In this document: in pieces, positions 1 to 8,692 of the stretch
Layout of the letters: the number at the start of each line of letters is the position of its first letter
How positions within the stretch are numbered: position 1 is the stretch's first letter
DNA from: JACMLD01 sp963705285
GTDB lineage: Bacteria > Bacteroidota > Bacteroidia > Chitinophagales > Chitinophagaceae
Reading direction: 5' to 3'
DNA length: 64,000 nt
Assembly: GCA_963705285.1 (NCBI GenBank)
Contig: OY970066.1
Span: forward strand, 2,852,001 to 2,916,000
Position numbers and translations under genes: made by a program
Notes under the pieces: model-generated
Told to the model about the DNA's origin: nothing
What the model saw: only the letters and a program-made list of their open reading frames with translations
The model's database searches: none

Positions 1-144
1 TTCACTGATGAAATTGCAACTATCAATGTATCAAATCTTGTACATCGGTGCGGCTACCGGGCCGGCTGGTTGTTCTTCCTATTGTTGTTGCTGACGATGC
101 TTTCCACAGGTTTCTTGCCACTACTCCGCCATTTATTCATTTAA
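1..144 (+). CDS. C-terminal end of a membrane protein (partial)
   Basis: An open frame runs from the first base of the window to a TAA at 142-144 and encodes the last 47 residues of a protein whose start lies outside. The visible part is a short polar stretch followed by one strongly hydrophobic segment (AGWLFFLLLLLTMLS) and a short basic tail (LLRHLF). That suggests a C-terminal membrane anchor or the last helix of an integral membrane protein. The next gene begins 13 bases later on the same strand, so the two may be cotranscribed. The family cannot be named from this fragment. Confidence 0.45.
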   Translation, partial: FTDEIATINVSNLVHRCGYRAGWLFFLLLLLTMLSTGFLPLLRHLFI

Positions 145-157
145 AAAATAAGCACTC

Positions 158-511
158 ATGAGAAAATTATTTTCGCCTGCCCTGGTATTATTCATGCTGG
201 TATTTTCGCTGGCTGCCACCGCACAATCAAAATCCATTACCATCACTGGGCGCATCACGTCTTTTGAAGAATCGCTTCCGTTAGAAGGTGTTAATGTACA
301 AGCCAAGGCCGGTAATGTAACCACCGGCACCATGCCAGACGGTACTTTCAGCCTGCCTGTTGCAACCACCGAAAAAACGCTGGTGGTAAGCCTGCCTGGG
401 TACGAAAAAAAGGAAATTGCCGTAACTGGTAAACGCGAGTATGATATAGTACTGAAACGCGCCAACAATTTAGCTGCAGATCCGTTTGTGCTTGCTATCA
501 ACCACCGGTAA
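158..511 (+). CDS. secreted carboxypeptidase-regulatory-like domain protein
   Basis: This 117-residue protein has a clear signal peptide (about residues 1-22, ending AATAQ). One beta-sandwich domain of the carboxypeptidase D regulatory-like type follows, at about 27-98. The typical pattern is visible: an ITGRITS strand, a GVNVQAK strand, a T-G-T-M-P-D-G-T-F turn and an SLPGYEKKEI strand. In Bacteroidota this domain usually caps TonB-dependent receptors; here it stands alone, so it is probably a small exported or surface-associated protein of unknown ligand. The start is the first ATG after the upstream stop. The family call is fairly safe, the function is not known. Confidence 0.7.
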   Translation: MRKLFSPALVLFMLVFSLAATAQSKSITITGRITSFEESLPLEGVNVQAKAGNVTTGTMPDGTFSLPVATTEKTLVVSLPGYEKKEIAVTGKREYDIVLKRANNLAADPFVLAINHR

Positions 512-589
512 AACTTATGTTATAATAAGCATGTGCCAGAACTTTTATGTGGTTGCCGTGTAAAGCCATTAGTAAAAAAATCGATCATC

Positions 590-859
590 ATGTCAAAATT
601 TATAGCCAGGGTACAATTGAACAGCGCGGAAGCAACCGATTATGAAACCCTTAACAGGGAAATTGAGAAAGCACCTGCTGTGTTAAAGAACAAAAGTATA
701 TCGGTTACACGCGATAAAATTAAAAAAGGTGAATACAATTACCGTGGCAATATCACCCTGAGCGATGTGGTAAGCGCGGTGTACCGGGCCATTAGAAAAA
801 CGGGGCGCGATTACTCCTTTACCGTAATGAAGAACAAAGGCAATTTTTACCCGGAATAA
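590..859 (+). CDS. small conserved hypothetical protein
   Basis: I do not recognise the family. I place the start at the ATG at 590 (MSKFIARVQL) rather than further upstream, because the codons before it look like leader sequence. The product has 89 residues with no signal peptide or membrane segment. It appears to be a small mixed alpha/beta cytoplasmic protein, rich in Lys and Arg and with a basic C-terminus (VMKNKGNFYPE). It lies alone between two genes for exported proteins on the same strand. Confidence 0.55.
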   Translation: MSKFIARVQLNSAEATDYETLNREIEKAPAVLKNKSISVTRDKIKKGEYNYRGNITLSDVVSAVYRAIRKTGRDYSFTVMKNKGNFYPE

Positions 860-936
860 GCCGGTTTGTTTTACGGTAAAGCAATTTTTGTATGCTATTA
901 ATAATGCATAATTTTATACCACTAAAAAAGCGATGT

Positions 937-1320
937 ATGAAAATTCTTGCCCGGATAGCATTGTTCCTGTTATTGTCAACTGCGGCCTTTGCGCAGGAAA
1001 AGCAGGTAATACCTGTAAACGATTTTGAAAAAGCCATACAGGCCAAAGGCGCGCAGGTGGTGGATGTAAGAACGCCAGAGGAATTTAAACAAGGTTATAT
1101 AAAGGGTGCGGTAAATTATAATTGGCTCAATGAAAAACAATTCAGCGAGCAGGCAGGTAAACTGGATAAATCGCAGCCCGTTTACGTTTATTGCCTGAGT
1201 GGCGTTCGCAGTGGCAAGGCGGCCGACTGGCTGGCTTCCAACGGATTTACAAAAGTGGTTAACCTGGATGGTGGCATCAAAGCCTGGAAAGATGCTGGAA
1301 AGAAAGTAGAGACCAAGTAG
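937..1320 (+). CDS. periplasmic rhodanese-like sulfurtransferase
   Basis: The product has 127 residues. A signal peptide covers about residues 1-19 (cut near AFAQ) and a single rhodanese domain about 28-125. The catalytic loop is CLSGVRS at 86-92, with Cys86 as the predicted persulfide-carrying residue; the VVDVRTPEEF motif at about 41-50 and the LDGGIKAW motif near the C-terminus are also typical. I chose the ATG at 937 because it opens directly into the signal peptide. Family members move sulfur between thiol acceptors; an exported single-domain version probably acts on thiols or sulfur compounds in the periplasm. The substrate cannot be read from the sequence. Confidence 0.88.
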   Translation: MKILARIALFLLLSTAAFAQEKQVIPVNDFEKAIQAKGAQVVDVRTPEEFKQGYIKGAVNYNWLNEKQFSEQAGKLDKSQPVYVYCLSGVRSGKAADWLASNGFTKVVNLDGGIKAWKDAGKKVETK

Positions 1321-1421
1321 CGTAATCCGCAGCAGCACACGGATCAAACGGATGTTAAATCAATCAGTGAATGATCTGAATCAGTGTACATACGGTCATC
1401 CGTAGTCCAAAATGACCATCA

Positions 1422-2039
1422 GTGAATTTCTTCTTTTCCTTCTTTTTTAGTTTTACAGGTTCCCTTACACCGGGCACCATCAACCTGAGCGCTGTTCAAC
1501 TGGGGCTCGATAAAAAGCCGCATATTGCCTGGCGGTTGGCGCTGGCTGCAGGCATCATGGAATATATCTATGCATGGCTGGCAGTGAAGTTTGAAGCGTG
1601 GATTGTATCAGCACCTGTGGTGGTAAGCAATTTTCAACTGATAGCGGCCCTTGTAATGCTTACTTTAGGTACGCTTACCCTTCGTGCTGCTGCACAACCT
1701 TCAAAGTTTACCGAACATTTTAACAACAGTGGTTTTCGCAGGGGGTTGATGCTAGGCATACTGAACCCGCTGGCCATGCCCTTTTGGCTGGGGGTAACAG
1801 CCTATCTCAACAGCCAGCAGTGGATTAATTTATCGTCTCCCGTACAACTGCATAGTTACCTGGCGGGTGTGGCTGCCGGTGTATTTACATTGCTGGTAAT
1901 TGTTGCCTACCTGGCTAACAAAGTAGTTGCTGTCATACAACACAAAGCGGTGTTGTTGAAAAAAATTCCGGGTTATATTATGATCACGCTCGGCATTTTT
2001 GCTTTGGGGCGTTACGCGGTTCATCTAATTTGGCGATAG
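1422..2039 (+). CDS. LysE/RhtB-family translocator
   Basis: This is a 205-residue, six-helix membrane protein. The N-terminal segment carries the family's conserved TPG (FTGSLTPGTINLSAVQLGL begins at about residue 11), and the following helices match the LysE/RhtB amino-acid exporter fold in size and order. A GTG codon at 1422 is the only suitable start: the nearby ATG at 1412 reads into a stop. The N-terminus is very rich in Phe. Family members export amino acids or related small molecules across the inner membrane. Bacteroidota members of this subgroup have no well-defined substrate, so the role stays general. Confidence 0.82.
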   Translation: MNFFFSFFFSFTGSLTPGTINLSAVQLGLDKKPHIAWRLALAAGIMEYIYAWLAVKFEAWIVSAPVVVSNFQLIAALVMLTLGTLTLRAAAQPSKFTEHFNNSGFRRGLMLGILNPLAMPFWLGVTAYLNSQQWINLSSPVQLHSYLAGVAAGVFTLLVIVAYLANKVVAVIQHKAVLLKKIPGYIMITLGIFALGRYAVHLIWR

Positions 2040-2045
2040 TAATTT

Positions 2046-2966
2046 GTTTATGCAGGCTGCGTCAGCACTTTTGTGCAACACACTGTTAGGGCATCAGTAA
2101 GATCTTGCGAACCGTCACGCCGGGCCGTTCTTAAGAGAACGTCTTTGCGAACCGCCATGAGGTTTTTTGCAATCGCAGGGTAATTCGGCGGTGAAGCAAT
2201 CTGCTGATTGTTATCTTATACTGATGCAAATGTGATGCTTGCTGCGTTAGCACTTTTGTGAAACACACTGTTAGGGCATCAATAAGATTGCTTCGCCGCT
2301 CAAGTCATTAATTATTTATCACCGAACATGCGGCTCGCAAAGACGTCACGCTACTTTGCCGCAACGTCTTTGCGAACCGTCACGCCGGGCCGTTCTTACG
2401 AGAACGTCTTTGCGAACCGCCATGAGGTTTTTTGCAATCGCAGGGTAATTCGGCGGTGAAGCAATCTGCTGATTGTGGTAGTGTATTGCTGAATTAATTA
2501 TGCATGCTGCGTTAGCACTTTTGTGAAACACACTGTTAGGGCATCAATAAGATTGCTTCGCCGCTCAAGTCACTAATTATTTATCACCGAACATGCGGCT
2601 CGCAAAGACGTCACGCTACTTTGCCGCAACGTCTTTGCGAACCGTCACGCCGGACCGTTCTTACGAGAACGTCTTTGCGAACCGCCATCAGGTTTTTTGC
2701 AATCGCAGGGTAATTCGGCGGTGAAGCAATCTGCTGATTGTTATCTTATACTGATGCAAATGTGATGCATGCTGCGTTAGCACTTTGGTGCAATACACTG
2801 TTAGGGCATCAGTAAGATTGCTTCGCCGCATAATACTCTAAGACTACCATTATTACAAAAGCGGCTCGCAAAGACGTCACGCTAATCCATGTAACGTCCT
2901 TGCGAACCGCCGTCAAATTTTTTTGCATCAGCAGCGATCTACGTTGGTGATGCAATCTGATTATTG
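2046..2966. repeat. array 1 of long palindromic extragenic repeats (265-bp period)
   Basis: About 920 bases without a gene hold three and a half tandem copies of a 265-base unit. The string AACGTCTTTGCGA begins at 2138, 2403 and 2668, exactly 265 bases apart. Within each unit, GGTGAAGCAATCTG and AAGATTGCTTCGCCGC face each other, and GTCTTTGCGAACCGCC faces GCGGCTCGCAAAGACG, so each copy can fold into a long stem. A word close to GCTGCGTTAGCACTTTTGTG recurs four times, with small differences between copies. The same family, in the opposite orientation, forms the array near 61.3-62.6 kb. The short frames here, such as 2346-2531, are translations of the repeat and not genes. Confidence 0.92.
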
Positions 2967-2977
2967 TAATTATGAAC

Positions 2978-4075
2978 TCACAGCGTCACACGGCTACCTG
3001 TAGCCGCAGATTTATGTAGGGCTTCCACAATACGTATATCGCGCAGGCCTTCTTCGCCAGGTACCATCATGGGCTTTTTTTGCATGATGGCCATGGCATC
3101 ATCATCCATTTGCTTGGCTTGCTGCCAGGGCACCTCATACGGCGTATAAATTTCTCCCAGCGGGCTGCTTCCTTTAAGGCCATTGTAACCAGAATAAGGG
3201 GCCATTTTTATAATGCCTTTTTCGCAAGTGATGTCCATGAAATTGGTATTCTCTCCAAAAGTGGATTTGATATTGGCCAGCACACCGCCGGGAAATTCCA
3301 ATACTACTTCCATCGTTTCTTCAAGACCATTTTTATAAATTTCAGGTCGCGTAGTTGATAGTTTCGACGATACCACCGCCACCGGTTCCATGCCAGACCC
3401 CAGCCTGGCGCCCTGAATAGCGTATACACCCATATCATACGATACACCGCCGCCCAATTCTTTTTTCTGCTTCCAGTGATCGGTTCGGTTATCCCGGTAA
3501 CCAGCTGCGCAATTCACCTGTTTTACTTTACCCAGCAATTGTTGTTTCACAATGCGACGGTATTCCTGCGTATTTGGTTCATGTTGCAACCGGTAACCTA
3601 TGGCCAGCGACTTTTTATTTTTTTTGCACGCATCAATCATTTCTTTGCATTCCTGTTCGGTAATGGCCATGGGTTTCTCGCACCATACATCTTTACCGGC
3701 ATTGGCCGCCCTGATTACATACTCGCGGTGCATTGAAGGTGGCAATACCACGTATACAACATCTATATCTGGGTTATTGGCAATGGAATCGAAATTCTGG
3801 TAGTTGTAAATATTCTTATCTGGTATTTTGTATTTCTCTTTCCACGCAGTTGCTTTGGCGGGTGTGCCTGTAACAATGCCGGCCAGGTAACAGTTTTTTG
3901 TTTGTTGCAGGGCGGGTGCCAGCAGATCGGTACTGTAATATCCGAGCCCTACCAAGGCCACACCCAATTTGGTTTTTTGAGTAGTGCGTGCCAACAGGCT
4001 GCCGGGCGATAGCAGCAATGCGCCGCTGCCAACAGCCAGTGTTTTTAATGCGTCTCTTCTTGATTGCTGAAGCAT
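2978..4075 (-). CDS. Gfo/Idh/MocA-family oxidoreductase with a Tat-type signal
   Basis: This 365-residue NAD(P)-dependent oxidoreductase resembles periplasmic glucose-fructose oxidoreductases. The N-terminus has a twin-arginine motif (SRRDALK at 5-11) and a hydrophobic stretch, which suggests export as a folded, cofactor-loaded enzyme. The Rossmann motif GLGYYS starts at about 43, and the family signature CEKPMA lies at 132-137 with Lys134 as the expected catalytic-site lysine. The C-terminal alpha/beta substrate domain is complete (GGGVSYDMGVYAIQGA). Members oxidise or interconvert sugars and sugar derivatives; the substrate is unknown. No sugar operon surrounds it. Confidence 0.88.
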   Translation of the reverse strand: MLQQSRRDALKTLAVGSGALLLSPGSLLARTTQKTKLGVALVGLGYYSTDLLAPALQQTKNCYLAGIVTGTPAKATAWKEKYKIPDKNIYNYQNFDSIANNPDIDVVYVVLPPSMHREYVIRAANAGKDVWCEKPMAITEQECKEMIDACKKNKKSLAIGYRLQHEPNTQEYRRIVKQQLLGKVKQVNCAAGYRDNRTDHWKQKKELGGGVSYDMGVYAIQGARLGSGMEPVAVVSSKLSTTRPEIYKNGLEETMEVVLEFPGGVLANIKSTFGENTNFMDITCEKGIIKMAPYSGYNGLKGSSPLGEIYTPYEVPWQQAKQMDDDAMAIMQKKPMMVPGEEGLRDIRIVEALHKSAATGSRVTL

Positions 4076-4178
4076 TGTTATTATTTTTTTGGTGAAGGAA
4101 ATACAATGAAGGGTACAGCAAATGTGTAACGGTTTGTTTTCATACAGCCGGGTATTGGTCAGTGGCGGTTACCACTCG

Positions 4179-5141
4179 CTAATGCAATCTCCGCTTTTTT
4201 ATCATACCGCCCTTGGTATCTTTTACTGAATTTCTTACCACAAAGGCATTTGGGTCGATGCGCTCAATGGCCGCATTGAGCTTACTCACTTCCAGCCTGG
4301 TGATTACGGTATAGACAATGTCAATATCATAAGTATCGCCGCTTTTGCCATACCCTCTTTTACCGCGGTATACAGTTACGCCACGCCCCAGTTCATCGGT
4401 AATCATTTTGCGGATGGCATCGCTTTTTACAGAGATAATGGTAACTCCGGTATATTCTTCAATGCCTTCGATAATAAAATCCACGGTCTTGGACGCAGCA
4501 AGGTAGGTAAGTACAGAATACAAAGCCGTTTCTACCGAGAGCAGCCAGGCGGCCACTGAAAAAATAACGATGTTGAAGCTGAGAATGACATCGCCAATGG
4601 TGAGGCTGGTTTTGCGGCTGATGAAAATGGCCAGCACTTCTGTACCATCCAGCACGGCGCCACCGCGTACAGATAAACCGATGCCGGCGCCCAGGAAAAA
4701 TCCACCAAATACGGCTACCAGCAATTTATCGTGCGTTACGTCCGGAAATGGAAAAAAAGCGGTGCAAATGGCCAGGCCAATAATAGCCAGACTGGCTTTC
4801 AACGCAAACAATTTATCAACCACCACCAAACCCAGCAGCACAAACGGAATATTAATAATGACCAGCACCACGGGTAATTGAAAAGAGGTAAGCTCGGATA
4901 TCATTAACGAGATGCCGGTTGCGCCGCCATCAATAAATTGAGTAGGCAGCAAAAAACTTTTGAGACCAAAACCCGCACAAAAAATACCTGCACCAATCAG
5001 TATCGCATCTTTTATCTGCTGCCATACATTGAGCCGGAATTCGCGCAGCCCCTTAGCCAGTTCAAACGCCGATAATTCTTCCTGTCTACTTTTGTTGCGG
5101 TAAACAGTATTGACAACTATCTTAGACCAAAGGTGGTTCAT
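4179..5141 (-). CDS. YitT-family membrane protein (DUF161 + DUF2179)
   Basis: The product has 320 residues from the chosen start MNHLWSK at 5141; the longer frame from 5183 adds an unlikely leader. The N-terminal half has five or six membrane helices typical of YitT/DUF161, including FLLPTQFIDGGATGISL and GGFFLGAGIGLSVRGGAVLDG. The C-terminal soluble domain is DUF2179 (IISVKSDAIRKMITDELGRG, then GYGKSGDTYDIDIVYTVI), a small regulatory-type fold. The cellular role of YitT proteins is not settled. It is divergent from the APC permease at 5241, with about 100 bases between the two starts, so the two probably share a control region. Confidence 0.87.
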   Translation of the reverse strand: MNHLWSKIVVNTVYRNKSRQEELSAFELAKGLREFRLNVWQQIKDAILIGAGIFCAGFGLKSFLLPTQFIDGGATGISLMISELTSFQLPVVLVIINIPFVLLGLVVVDKLFALKASLAIIGLAICTAFFPFPDVTHDKLLVAVFGGFFLGAGIGLSVRGGAVLDGTEVLAIFISRKTSLTIGDVILSFNIVIFSVAAWLLSVETALYSVLTYLAASKTVDFIIEGIEEYTGVTIISVKSDAIRKMITDELGRGVTVYRGKRGYGKSGDTYDIDIVYTVITRLEVSKLNAAIERIDPNAFVVRNSVKDTKGGMIKKRRLH

Positions 5142-5240
5142 GTAGGTGAAGTTAACAAATAAGGCCCGTTTTTCTGGATGCAAAAACTGTTGGCCAATTA
5201 TTGCTGCCGTTTCATATCTTCATCAGACAGCATAATATTA

Positions 5241-6656
5241 ATGGATGCATCGCAGCTAAAAAAAACCATCGGCCTGTGGCCTGCGGTTTCAATTATTATC
5301 GGCAGTATTATAGGTTCAGGTGTGTTTATGAAGCCTGCTACCATGGCGGCGCAAACCGGCTCACCCTTATGGATGACCGCAGTTTGGATCATTGCCGGTC
5401 TATTCTCACTAATTGGTGCGTTAATTTATGCAGAGGTGGGTGCCATGCTGCCCGAAACCGGTGGCCAATACGTTTATTTCAAACATATGTACGGCCGGTT
5501 TGTGGCGTTTTTATATGGATGGGCGGCTTTTGCAGTTATTAATACTGCGGCGGTGGCAGCCATTTCATTTGTGTGCTCGCAATATGCAGATTACTTTCTT
5601 CAGCTACCCCGGCTTGATGCAATTGCAGAACATTCGGTAGCCATCCACCTTCCTTTTTTGGGCAACCTTTATCCGCTCGAAAACATTGGGGTTAAATTAT
5701 TAGCCGTCTCGCTAATTACTGTGCTAACTGTTATAAACTACATCAGCGTGCGCGCAGGCAGCGCGCTGCAGGTGGTTTCTACATTGGTAAAAATGGCCGT
5801 TATTGTAGCGCTCATACTGGGCATTTTATTTTCAGGAAAAGGAGATCCCGGCAATTTTGTGCATGCGCTTCACCCCAAAGAAGGCATGGGTTTATTAAGC
5901 GGATTGGTAGGCGCGTTAACAGGTGCATTTATGGCATATGATGGATGGATAAACATCACGTTTGTGGGTGGAGAAATCAACCATCCCCAGAAGAATATAC
6001 CGCGCAGTTTATTCATCGGCGTATTTGCGTGTATAGTAGTATATATATTGGTCAACCAGGCGTATCTCTATGTGTTGCCGGTAGAGAAAGTGGCGGCATC
6101 GGGCCTCGTGGCTTCAGACGCTATCTCCGTTGCATTGGGTGCCACCAGCGGTGCAATTGTAGCAGCCATGGTGGTCATCTGTACATTTGGTGCCATCAAC
6201 GGTAATATCATGTCGTGTGCAAGGGTTACCTATGCTATGAGCATCGATAAATTATTTGTAAACTGGACTGGCAGGGAGCATCCCCGTTTTCGTACACCCG
6301 GCAATGCGTTGTTGCTGCACGGCATCTGGGCATCTATGCTGGTGATTAGTGGTTCGTTCGACATGCTGGCTGATATGTTCACGTTTATTTCGTGGATTGC
6401 CTACCTCATGGGTGCGGTGGGTATCTTTATTCTGCGCAAAAAAATGCCTCATGCTGCCCGGCCATATAAAGCCTGGGGGTATCCGTTGCTGGCCGCACTT
6501 TTTATCTCTTTTGCCGCGTTTTACGTAATAAGCACCATTTGGAACGATGTTAATAATTACAATGCGGGCAAAGCGCCGGTGATCAATTCCCTGCTGGGAC
6601 TGGCCATCACCGCCTTAGGTGTTCCGGTGTATTGGTATTTCAGACGGAGGCGCTGA
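5241..6656 (+). CDS. APC-family amino acid permease
   Basis: This is a 471-residue inner-membrane transporter with about twelve helices. The first helix contains the unwound substrate-binding motif of the APC superfamily (IIIGSIIGSGVFMKP, from about residue 15). Helix 3 follows an ETGGQYVYF motif, and helix 6 has MAYDGWINITFVGGEI, as expected for LAT/CAT-like exchangers. I start at MDASQLKKT (5241), because the upstream extension from 5178 looks like untranslated leader. Family members move amino acids by proton symport or exchange; the specificity is not visible. Confidence 0.9.
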   Translation: MDASQLKKTIGLWPAVSIIIGSIIGSGVFMKPATMAAQTGSPLWMTAVWIIAGLFSLIGALIYAEVGAMLPETGGQYVYFKHMYGRFVAFLYGWAAFAVINTAAVAAISFVCSQYADYFLQLPRLDAIAEHSVAIHLPFLGNLYPLENIGVKLLAVSLITVLTVINYISVRAGSALQVVSTLVKMAVIVALILGILFSGKGDPGNFVHALHPKEGMGLLSGLVGALTGAFMAYDGWINITFVGGEINHPQKNIPRSLFIGVFACIVVYILVNQAYLYVLPVEKVAASGLVASDAISVALGATSGAIVAAMVVICTFGAINGNIMSCARVTYAMSIDKLFVNWTGREHPRFRTPGNALLLHGIWASMLVISGSFDMLADMFTFISWIAYLMGAVGIFILRKKMPHAARPYKAWGYPLLAALFISFAAFYVISTIWNDVNNYNAGKAPVINSLLGLAITALGVPVYWYFRRRR

Positions 6657-6961
6657 TGTCGGATGTCGGATGTCTGATCTCTGATGTCTGATCGCTGATG
6701 TAATCATCTCTGATTTGTTGCCGGTGCATTTGTTGTATTAATTACGATTTTTCCGCCTTGCAGTACTAACATTAAATAATGAAATAAACGAAATCAGAGA
6801 TAATCACATCAGACTTCAGAGATGGAATTCAGCAATCTTCACATCAGACATCAGAGATGGATTTCAAAGGAATCAGAGATAAATACATCAGACATCAGAG
6901 ATAATCACATCTGACATCAGACCTACCCATCCGGTTTCAGGCATTTGTCGTATATTCTGGT
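6657..6961. repeat. facing tracts of a GATGTCTGAT word
   Basis: This gap after the permease gene contains many copies of a short word. On the left (about 6657-6712) it reads GATGTCTGATCTCTGATG on the plus strand. On the right (about 6790-6925) the complementary form ACATCAGACATCAGAGAT is repeated. The two tracts face each other across roughly 80 bases and could pair in RNA. The same word recurs at 19437-19530. No gene is visible here. Confidence 0.75.
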
Positions 6962-7714
6962 ATGGAATTAAAAAGATTGAAAGCGATTTTTCGTCAGGTA
7001 GCATTGCCATTATTGCTTTTCTTTGGCACGGTGCTTTTATCCGCTGCCTGCAATAAAAATAATACCATGATTACTACCGGAAGCAATCCCCCCATTACCA
7101 ATGGCAGCGATGCCGGGGCAAAGAAATACCTTGCCCTCGGCGATTCATATACCATTGGCACTTCGGTAAGCGAAAAAGACAGGTTTCCGGTGCAAACCGC
7201 CGCATTATTACAGGCGGCAGGTATTAATGTGAAAGCAGAAATTATCGCCACCAATGGCTGGACAACTGGTGACCTGATGTATGCGGTACAAGATAAACCT
7301 GTTACCCTGAACTTTGACGCGGTAAGTTTACTGATTGGGGTAAACAATCAATACCAGGGCAAAAGTTTGGACGCCTACAAACAAGAGTTTACCAAACTGC
7401 TGCAACGCGCCATAGAACTGGCCAACGGAAAAGCCTCGCATGTTTTTGTATTATCGATACCCGATTATTCGGTTACCCCATTTGCCGGCAACAGCAACCG
7501 CCAGCAGATTGCCGCAGAAATTGATGCTTTTAATGCAGCCAATAAAATGATAGCTGCAGATTTCAGGGTGCATTACCTCAATGTAACAGAAGAATCGCGC
7601 AAGGCCGCCAATGACCCATCGTTGGTTGCTTCTGACGGACTTCATTTTTCCGGTAAAGAGTATGCTATTTGGGCAATGCAATTAAGCGCCCTGATGCAAC
7701 CGGTATTGCAGTAA
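6962..7714 (+). CDS. SGNH/GDSL hydrolase lipoprotein
   Basis: The product has 250 residues. A type II signal peptide ends in the lipobox LLSAAC with Cys30 as the lipidated residue. The SGNH fold is marked by block I GDSY (60-63, nucleophile Ser62), block III GVNN (126-129) and block V DGLH, which gives Asp225 and His228. A polar linker of about 20 residues separates the lipid anchor from the enzyme. Members hydrolyse esters, often acyl or acetyl groups on lipids or sugars; the substrate here is unknown. It probably sits on the periplasmic face of a membrane. Confidence 0.87.
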   Translation: MELKRLKAIFRQVALPLLLFFGTVLLSAACNKNNTMITTGSNPPITNGSDAGAKKYLALGDSYTIGTSVSEKDRFPVQTAALLQAAGINVKAEIIATNGWTTGDLMYAVQDKPVTLNFDAVSLLIGVNNQYQGKSLDAYKQEFTKLLQRAIELANGKASHVFVLSIPDYSVTPFAGNSNRQQIAAEIDAFNAANKMIAADFRVHYLNVTEESRKAANDPSLVASDGLHFSGKEYAIWAMQLSALMQPVLQ

Positions 7715-7823
7715 CAGCCACCAATTTTTTACACTAAATAAACAAAAAGACAGCTTATAGGTGATCAACCAAAAGAACCCGTGTCGAATAACGGCGTAGA
7801 TAAGCAATTGACAATTTAAAATT

Positions 7824-8161
7824 ATTATTGTTCGGTTAAATCGTACAAACCCTTTAATACGATGGCCTCAGGCCGGCCGGGCGCTCGTACGCTTTTCGAT
7901 GCTGCGTTTTCCTTTTCCCCTGTAATTGAGCAGCAGTAGGTCTTTCAGCCATCGCATCATTTAACTTCTGTACAAAGCTCACGGAAACCGGCAGGTTCAT
8001 CAATACCCCTGAAAGATCATTGACACATTGATAAAACGAGGCATCTCAAAGCGTATTGGTATCAGGTCTTACAATTGCAAGCCTCCGCTTGTGTAAATCA
8101 CTGAAAACCTTGGCTACCACTGGGTCTTCGAATAATGAGATAGTTTTTCCCGGACACCAAT
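7824..8161 (-). mobile_element. decayed mobile-element relic, copy 1
   Basis: A 338-base segment here is repeated, inverted, at 38220-38510. Read on the minus strand it begins ATTGGTGTCCGGG and ends CCGAACAATAAT. The ends form an imperfect 12-base terminal inverted repeat with TGTCCGG in common. The minus strand also has a coding-like frame that begins WCPGKTISLFEDPVVAKVF, meets an internal TGA, and continues in the same frame to a TAA after GLRPSY. Differences between the two copies in the first part are conservative at protein level (I/T, F/Y, H/N), which points to former coding use. I do not recognise the protein. The rest of the 7715-8187 gap holds nothing else I can identify. Confidence 0.6.
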
Positions 8162-8187
8162 GATTTAAAATTGTAAATTAACAATGC

Positions 8188-8691
8188 TCAGTGCGTTAGC
8201 ATTTCTATTATTGCTGTATGCTGCGGGTATAATTGTAACAAAGCCTGGCGTTCCGCCAGTTCAAAATCTGCAAAGTCAAAACCGGGTGATACGGTACATC
8301 CTACCAGGGAATATTGACCGCCCTCTGTTGTTTTTGAACCAAACCAGCTTCCTGCCTTCACCATGCATTGAAAACTTTCGCCGTTCTCCGGGTTATTGCC
8401 CAACAGATGTTGCGTTAATCGTCCGGTGGTATCAATCTCATAGACTGTCAGGGGATCACCATAATAAAAATGCCACAATTCATCGGCAGCAATGCGGTGC
8501 ATGGCAGAGAACTGGCCCTCTTCCAGCAGAAAATAGATTGCGGTAGATGCATGCCTGGGCCCGTGAAAGCCGGGCGGTAACTGTTGCTGCGGAAATACCA
8601 GGTCTGAATAATATGTTCTGCAATACGAGCCGCCTTCAATATGCCGGGTGAGCTGCAATTTTTGTATCCAGTAATCAGCTGAAGGCCGCAT
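8188..8691 (-). CDS. cupin-domain protein, DUF985 family
   Basis: This 167-residue soluble protein matches the DUF985 cupin family. Its opening WIQKLQLTRHIEGGSYCRTYY, the AIYFLLEEGQFSAMHRI strand pair, and the DELWHFYYGDPLTVYEI and GCTVSPGFDFADFEL segments follow the family order over the full length. The cupin barrel usually binds a metal or a small ligand, but the DUF985 reaction is not established. It is read in the same direction as the SPOR-like gene (8693-9679), whose stop lies one base before this start, so the two are very probably cotranscribed and translationally coupled. Confidence 0.88.
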   Translation of the reverse strand: MRPSADYWIQKLQLTRHIEGGSYCRTYYSDLVFPQQQLPPGFHGPRHASTAIYFLLEEGQFSAMHRIAADELWHFYYGDPLTVYEIDTTGRLTQHLLGNNPENGESFQCMVKAGSWFGSKTTEGGQYSLVGCTVSPGFDFADFELAERQALLQLYPQHTAIIEMLTH

Positions 8692-8692
8692 G

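Noticed and set aside
2346..2531. Minus-strand frame of 61 residues in array 1
   Set aside because: It is a translation of the palindromic repeat; similar peptides appear in array 2 at 62120-62575, without any gene signals.
5201..5542. Plus-strand frame overlapping the APC permease
   Set aside because: Different frame of the same strand with Cys/His-rich nonsense composition; the permease frame is certain.
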